Shown: piece by piece, positions 59,685-64,000 of the stretch
Numbering within the stretch: the stretch's first letter is position 1
Layout of the letters: each line of letters starts with the position of its first letter
Origin: an uncultured Ruminiclostridium sp.
GTDB taxonomy: Bacteria; Bacillota; Clostridia; Oscillospirales; Ruminococcaceae
Length of the DNA stretch: 64,000 nt
NCBI GenBank assembly: GCA_947627695.1
Contig: CANQXF010000005.1
Location: 1-64,000, forward strand
Direction of reading: 5' to 3'
Notes under the pieces: generated by a model
What the model was told of the DNA's origin: nothing
The model's database searches: none
What the model saw: only the letters and a program-made list of their open reading frames with translations
Translations under genes and position numbers: made by a program

Positions 59685-59699
59685 GGGTGGGAGGGTGGG
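59685..59699 (+). other. Canonical G-quadruplex motif
   Basis: GGGTGGGAGGGTGGG, four G3 tracts with one-base loops, in a very G-rich stretch (59670-59745). It lies upstream of the small membrane-protein/spoVM unit and on the template strand for that unit. The rest of the 59610-59787 spacer holds no clear gene. Confidence 0.6.
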
Positions 59700-59787
59700 C
59701 GATGGCGGGAAAATGGGAGGCAGGCGGCAAAAGTGGGGAGAGGTGACGCTCGTTCGCAAGTCAGCAGGAAGATTTGAGCCGAGAAAG

Positions 59788-59825
59788 TGAAAGAGAGGAG
59801 CAGGCGTTTTCCTGCTCCTCTTTTT
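59788..59825 (-). terminator. Terminator after rsgA
   Basis: GAGGAGCAGG (59795-59804) pairs perfectly with 59811-59820 over a 6-base loop. The T-run is stronger on the plus strand than on the minus, so efficiency on the rsgA side is unsure. Confidence 0.7.
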
Positions 59826-59839
59826 AGTTAGTACAACTG

Positions 59840-60721
59840 TTATTCATAGGTATTTTCCCGTTCCACTGCCTCGGCGTAAAGTCTGCAATAGCTTTCGTAG
59901 CGGGAACGAGGTATTTCGCCGTCGTTTACCGCTTGTCTGAGAGCGCAGCTTTCCTCTTTTATGTGGGCGCAGTCCTTGAAGCGGCATTTGCCGATATAGG
60001 GAGAAAATTCGCGGAAACAGCCTGCAAGCTGTTCTGAGGGGATATCTCCGTAGCGGCTCACTTCAACGGTTGAAAAGCCGGGGGTGTCCGCTATCAGCGT
60101 TCCGCCGTTCAAGCGGTAAAATCTCACTTCTCTTGTGGTGTGCTTTCCTCTGCCCAGCTTTTTGCTTATCTGAGAGGTCTTATGTTTGGCGGAGGGGAAT
60201 ATTCTGTTCATCAGGCTGGATTTTCCCACGCCTGTATTTCCTATCAAGGCGGTGGTCTTGCCGCTGACGTATGACAGCAGCCCGTCTGTTCCGCTGCCGT
60301 CAAGGTTATTTACGCAAAAGGTCTTGTAGCCTGCGGCGGAATATATTTTTTCATATTCCGACGGGTCGGAAAGGTCGGTCTTGGTGAAGACGAAAACCGT
60401 TTCTATCCCCTTGCTCTCAAATATCGCCGTCAGCTTATCCAATACGAAAAATGCGGGGGACGGCTCTTTGCAGGAGGCTACAAGCAATACTGCGTCCAGA
60501 TTTGCAAGAGGAGGGCGTATCAGCAGGTTTTTCCTGGGGAGGACGTCGGTTATCACCGCTTGCGAGTCCTGCTCGTACAAAAGCTCCACGTAATCCCCAG
60601 AAACAGGCTTTATCCCCTTCTGACGGAAAACGCCCCTGCTTCTGGCAGGAACGTCTCCGTTTGGAGTTTCCACGGTGTAAAGACCGCCTGTAACTCCGAT
60701 TATTCTGTTTTTTTCAGGCAT
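59840..60721 (-). CDS. rsgA: Ribosome small subunit-dependent GTPase RsgA
   Basis: 293 residues. An OB-fold N-terminus is followed by a circularly permuted GTPase: G4 'FTKTDL', G1 'GNTGVGKSSLMN', G3 'DTPGF', and a C-terminal zinc site with Cys/His in 'GKCRFKDCAHIKEESC'. It helps final 30S maturation. It lies 6 bases after prkC, and the same neighbourhood is conserved in Firmicutes. Confidence 0.95.
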   Translation of the reverse strand: MPEKNRIIGVTGGLYTVETPNGDVPARSRGVFRQKGIKPVSGDYVELLYEQDSQAVITDVLPRKNLLIRPPLANLDAVLLVASCKEPSPAFFVLDKLTAIFESKGIETVFVFTKTDLSDPSEYEKIYSAAGYKTFCVNNLDGSGTDGLLSYVSGKTTALIGNTGVGKSSLMNRIFPSAKHKTSQISKKLGRGKHTTREVRFYRLNGGTLIADTPGFSTVEVSRYGDIPSEQLAGCFREFSPYIGKCRFKDCAHIKEESCALRQAVNDGEIPRSRYESYCRLYAEAVERENTYE

Positions 60722-60727
60722 TTACGG

Positions 60728-62899
60728 TTATTCCTCTCCGCCTTCTTCAGCGGGCGGTTCTTCTGTCTCGGGAGGTTCGGTATCGGGAGAGGTTTCCGAG
60801 GTGTCGGAAACGGGAGGTTCAGTTACAGGCGGCTCGGTCTCCACATTCAGCAGTTCTCTGAATACGTTGCTGTTCAGGTTGGTCTCTTTCTTTACAGGAG
60901 TAACGTCAAAGTCCACCTTTGCTTCTATAAGCTGTGCGGATTTTCCTGTAGCTATGCTCTCTACCTTGATGACGTAGGAGTGTTGTCCTGTGCCGCTGAA
61001 TTCCCAAAGTATCTTCTTGCTTATGGCAAGGTCTCTTACCTCTGTCTTATCGGACTGCAAAACTCCGTCGATATAGTACGTGAAGCGGAATTCACCTGTG
61101 GTATCTTCGTTAATGGTGAGGGAGATGGACGAGCTCTTTGTTGCCGCCTCGCCGTTGCTTACCAGAATAGTCACTACCGTGTCCTTTTCAACGGGGGTAT
61201 TGGGTTCGATGCTCTGGCTGATGACTCTGCCCTTTTCCACGCTGCCGTCCTCGCTGGGACCGTATTCCACAACAAGTATTATGTCGTTGCGCTCTGCGTT
61301 GCTCTGGGCGGTGGCTTCCATAAGTCCTCTGAAATCAGGAACTATCGTTCCTGTGGGAGAGGGTCCCTGACTTACATATATAGTTACCATACTTCCCACC
61401 TCAACACGGGTCCTTGCGGGCGGATCTGTCCTGATAACATAGTTGTTGGGTATGGTATCGTTGGCTTCCCACAAAACCGTGGTCTGGAAGCCCTGGTTCC
61501 TCAGCTGGGCGACTGCTTCCTCTCTCGGACGGGAGCTGAATTCGTCTATCTCCTCCATACGAGGTCCGAGGCTGACGGTAACGCCTATTTGCTGAGTGGA
61601 TTTTATAGTGGTGCCTTCGCCTATGCTCTGGCGGATTATCTGTCCCTCGGGTGCGGCGTCATGCTCGCTGGTGATGTCTATGCTGAGATTGGGGTAGGTC
61701 TGCTCAACCTGCTCCACGGTCATTCCCACAAGGTTGGGAACGGTCACCTCAACTTCCGTTGACTGCTGCGGCTGGGGCACAGTGTCGTTGGCTATCTTGA
61801 ACACGACTATTGCCGCCACTATAACGAACACCGCAGTCACCGCAAACAGCACTGACAACAGCGGCGAACGCCTTGGTGAGGGCTCGTCGTCCTCCTCTTC
61901 CTCCTCGTCATCATCTGGTTCTGTCGGCTGGGCGGGAGTGTATCCGTGCTCCTCCTTCTTGGAGGGAGTCAGCACGGGAGTATGCTCGGCGCTGTTTTCG
62001 GCGGGAGTCACCTTGTCAAAATACTTGGTGGTCTCGTCAGATGAAAAATACTTATATTCAAAGACAATGCTGGGATTTTGCTTGAACTCGTCGATGTCCT
62101 TTATCATTTCGCCCGCCGTCTGGTAACGCTTGGAGGGCTCCTTCTGCATTGCCTTTTCGGTTATCTCCTCCAGTCCCTCGGGAATGTCGGGGTTTATCTC
62201 GGACATTTTCTTCGCCTGGGACTGCATATGCATAAGGGCGATAGCAACAGGTCCGTCGCCATCAAAGGGCTTTTTCCCCGACAGCATTTCATACATCATA
62301 ACGCCAACGGAGTAAATGTCGCTGCGCTCGTCGGTGACGTCGCCTCTCGCCTGCTCGGGGCTGATGTAATGAACAGAGCCTATCGCCTTTTCGGACATGG
62401 TTTTGTCAGTCTCGCGATTAAAGCGGGCGATGCCGAAATCCATCACCTTTATCGTGCCGTCGGCAAGGAGCATAACGTTCTGGGGCTTAATATCACGGTG
62501 GACTATTCCCCTGTCGTGAGCGTGCTGGAGCGCCTTTAGTATCTGAAGTGTGAAATGCACTACGTCCTTCCACTTCAGAACGCCGTTCTTTGCGATGTAA
62601 TCAGTGAGGGTTATGCCGTCGATGTATTCCATCACGATAAATTGCAGCTTGTCGGTAAAGCCCACGTCAAATATCTTCACGATATTGGGGTGGGAAAGGA
62701 GAGCTATCGCCTTGGACTCGTTCCTGAAGCGGCGGATAAAGTCCTCGCTGCCGATAAACTCGGTCTTGAGTATCTTTACCGCAACTATCCTGTCCTCGGT
62801 TATATCTCTGGCCTTGTAAATATCCGCCATTCCGCCCATTCCGATAAGCTCCAGCAGCTCGTATCTGCCGTCGAGCTTTTTGCCGATATTATTGTCCAT
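60728..62899 (-). CDS. prkC: PASTA-domain Ser/Thr protein kinase PrkC/StkP
   Basis: 723 residues from the ATG at 62899; longer starts would overlap prpC. The kinase domain (13-275) has Lys42, 'HRDIKPQN' (134-141) and 'DFGIARF'. A Glu/Asp-rich segment (330-339) and a membrane helix (346-369) follow. Three PASTA repeats ('VTVPNLVGMTVEQVEQ...') occupy about 386-590, then a beta-rich region and a Thr/Pro/Glu-rich tail. It binds muropeptides or lipid II outside and phosphorylates division and wall proteins. The adjacent prpC reverses it. Confidence 0.94.
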   Translation of the reverse strand: MDNNIGKKLDGRYELLELIGMGGMADIYKARDITEDRIVAVKILKTEFIGSEDFIRRFRNESKAIALLSHPNIVKIFDVGFTDKLQFIVMEYIDGITLTDYIAKNGVLKWKDVVHFTLQILKALQHAHDRGIVHRDIKPQNVMLLADGTIKVMDFGIARFNRETDKTMSEKAIGSVHYISPEQARGDVTDERSDIYSVGVMMYEMLSGKKPFDGDGPVAIALMHMQSQAKKMSEINPDIPEGLEEITEKAMQKEPSKRYQTAGEMIKDIDEFKQNPSIVFEYKYFSSDETTKYFDKVTPAENSAEHTPVLTPSKKEEHGYTPAQPTEPDDDEEEEEDDEPSPRRSPLLSVLFAVTAVFVIVAAIVVFKIANDTVPQPQQSTEVEVTVPNLVGMTVEQVEQTYPNLSIDITSEHDAAPEGQIIRQSIGEGTTIKSTQQIGVTVSLGPRMEEIDEFSSRPREEAVAQLRNQGFQTTVLWEANDTIPNNYVIRTDPPARTRVEVGSMVTIYVSQGPSPTGTIVPDFRGLMEATAQSNAERNDIILVVEYGPSEDGSVEKGRVISQSIEPNTPVEKDTVVTILVSNGEAATKSSSISLTINEDTTGEFRFTYYIDGVLQSDKTEVRDLAISKKILWEFSGTGQHSYVIKVESIATGKSAQLIEAKVDFDVTPVKKETNLNSNVFRELLNVETEPPVTEPPVSDTSETSPDTEPPETEEPPAEEGGEE

Positions 62900-62978
62900 T
62901 TCGTTATCCGCTTTCTCCGCACGTTCAGATTTATCCTCGGCTCTCCCCGTGCGGCGGGTGAGCCTGTTCAAATCAAGA

Positions 62979-63713
62979 TCAGCACTGCAAAAGGGCAACG
63001 GTGACGTTGTCGCGTCCGCCGTTCGCCAAAGCGTAATCTATAAGCATATCACAGCATTTCTGCACGGGATTGTTCACGATTATACCTGCTATCTCCGCAT
63101 CGTCCCCGTAGGAGTGAAGTCCGTCGGAGCAAAGAAGCAGGTGATGTCCCGCCTCAAGGTCTATCTCAAAATAATCGGGGGTTATGTCACGGGACGCTCC
63201 CACTGCTCTTGTGATACGGCTGCGCAGGGGGTGGGTCCTGCTTTCCTCCTCGGTTATCCTGCCCTGCTCGATAAGGCGGCGTATCTCGGTGTGGTCCTTG
63301 GTTATCTGCTGCATATTCCTGTCAAATATATGATAGCAACGGCTGTCGCCCACATTTATTATGTACGCTCTTTGCTCATATACGACTGCCGCAACGCAGG
63401 TTGTACCCATTCCTCTCTTGTCAGGCTCGCTGTTGGAACGGTCGTAGACAAGACTGTTTGCGGCGGTGACTGAGGTGATAAGCAGGTTTCTTATGAAATT
63501 GCGGTTGTTGCTTACACGAAAACCGTCCTTTATCCTGCTGCTCATCAGGTCGACTGTCATCTGGCTGGCACAGCTCCCCGCATTCTCACCGCCCATTCCG
63601 TCGCAAACTACCAATGCAACGGCTTCGTCGTTCTCACCGATAGTCTGCGCCCAGACTCTGTCCTGATTTTCGTCACGGCAAAGCCCTATATCCGTTTTGG
63701 TAAAGAATTTCAA
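62979..63713 (-). CDS. prpC: PP2C-type protein phosphatase PrpC/Stp
   Basis: 244 residues. Metal-binding motifs are complete: 'TDIGLCRDENQDRV', 'VCDGMGGENAG', 'NVGDSRCY', 'LCSDGLHSY' and 'GGRDNVTVA'. It dephosphorylates PrkC and its targets. It lies between rlmN and prkC as in B. subtilis. The ribosome site AAGGAG precedes the ATG. Confidence 0.95.
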   Translation of the reverse strand: MKFFTKTDIGLCRDENQDRVWAQTIGENDEAVALVVCDGMGGENAGSCASQMTVDLMSSRIKDGFRVSNNRNFIRNLLITSVTAANSLVYDRSNSEPDKRGMGTTCVAAVVYEQRAYIINVGDSRCYHIFDRNMQQITKDHTEIRRLIEQGRITEEESRTHPLRSRITRAVGASRDITPDYFEIDLEAGHHLLLCSDGLHSYGDDAEIAGIIVNNPVQKCCDMLIDYALANGGRDNVTVALLQC

Positions 63714-63758
63714 GTTAAATTCTCCTTTTTATATTTCAAATATCATTTATTTTCAAAA

Positions 63759-64000
63759 TCACATATTGTCACGCCTGAGCTGTCCGCAGGCGGCCTCGAT
63801 GTCGGCGCCCAGTGTTCTGCGAACCGTGGCGTTTATCCCGCCGTCACAAAGGCGCTTGCAAAATTCTGCCGCTTTCGGGCTTTTGCTGTAGCCGCCCTCC
63901 CGTATCTCGTTTATGGGGATAAGGTTGACGTGGCACACGCCCAGCGGCTTTAACAAGGCTATCAGCTTATCCGCTGTGTCCTTGTCGTCGTTCACGTCTT
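63759..64000 (-). CDS. rlmN: 23S rRNA/tRNA methyltransferase RlmN, C-terminal part (window edge)
   Basis: 80 codons are in the window. 'DVNDDKDTADKLIALLK' corresponds to the GVND motif of RlmN, followed by 'CHVNLIPINEI' and the C-terminal Cys in 'RRTLGADIEAACGQLR'. RlmN is a radical-SAM enzyme that methylates A2503 of 23S rRNA and A37 of some tRNAs. The CxxxCxxC motif lies outside the window. Position next to prpC is the conserved one. Confidence 0.92.
   Translation of the reverse strand, partial: DVNDDKDTADKLIALLKPLGVCHVNLIPINEIREGGYSKSPKAAEFCKRLCDGGINATVRRTLGADIEAACGQLRRDNM

Overview
The window looks like chromosome of a spore-forming, anaerobic Clostridia, most likely Oscillospiraceae/Ruminococcaceae (a Ruminococcus-like gut or rumen bacterium). 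This is an inference from gene content: AdhE, indolepyruvate:ferredoxin oxidoreductase, an [FeFe]-hydrogenase, a GH5 glycanase, sortase-anchored giant surface proteins, and Firmicute gene order around clpX-clpP-tig, rplS-ylqF-rnhB and rlmN-prpC-prkC-rsgA-spoVM. Sporulation markers (spoVM, bofA with yaaL, two CotF-type coat proteins) show spore capacity. Almost every housekeeping promoter I could place is a TTGACA-like box, a 17-bp spacer and a TATAAT-like box.

Layout. 1-9.2 kb (minus): an edge fragment of a zinc-ribbon gene, then a cell-division/cell-wall run, ftsE-ftsX-two M23 (EnvC-like) hydrolases-degenerate S41 peptidase-greA-lysS, behind a CdaR/PucR-type regulator. 9.4-14.9 kb (plus): a 13-codon leader ORF, metG, adhE and an APH-like phosphotransferase. 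15-21 kb: a frameshifted lipoprotein gene, CotF pair, a propeller/HD-GYP receptor, an SLC13-like permease and a DUF3237 gene. 20.8-28.2 kb (plus): a GH5 lipoprotein, then an aryl-acid operon (thioesterase, AMP-ligase, iorA, iorB, paaK, ACT protein). 28.2-30.8 kb (minus): an EF-G/TetM-like GTPase fused to a Rae1/YacP NYN endonuclease, apparently starting at ACG. 30.9-37.2 kb: a 2106-residue Cys-rich repeat surface protein. 37.4-40.6 kb: a five-gene cluster around a sensory-type [FeFe]-hydrogenase. 40.7-44.7 kb: a 16-codon ORF with its own promoter and terminator, bofA-yaaL, clpX, clpP, tig. 44.9-51.6 kb: a 2225-residue pilin-like adhesin. 52-64 kb (minus): metallophosphoesterase, thrC, yraN-rnhB-ylqF-two signal peptidases-rplS, M50 protease, a small membrane protein, spoVM, another small membrane protein, rsgA, prkC, prpC and the end of rlmN.

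How it fits together. FtsEX with two coiled-coil M23 enzymes is a division-linked wall-hydrolase module. PrkC/PrpC with RsgA, SpoVM and an M50 protease form the conserved growth/sporulation signalling block. The aryl-acid operon should interconvert aromatic 2-oxoacids, aryl-acetyl-CoA and free aryl acids with ferredoxin. The hydrogenase cluster, with an anti-sigma-type ATPase and two DRTGG proteins, looks like H2/redox sensing rather than bulk H2 production.

The most unusual items are the TetM-Rae1 fusion with a non-AUG start, the sensory hydrogenase cluster with a palindromic leader site, the S41 protein lacking its catalytic Ser and Lys, the exact 240-bp Cys repeat array, two tiny ORFs with strong signals, and a canonical G-quadruplex motif near spoVM.
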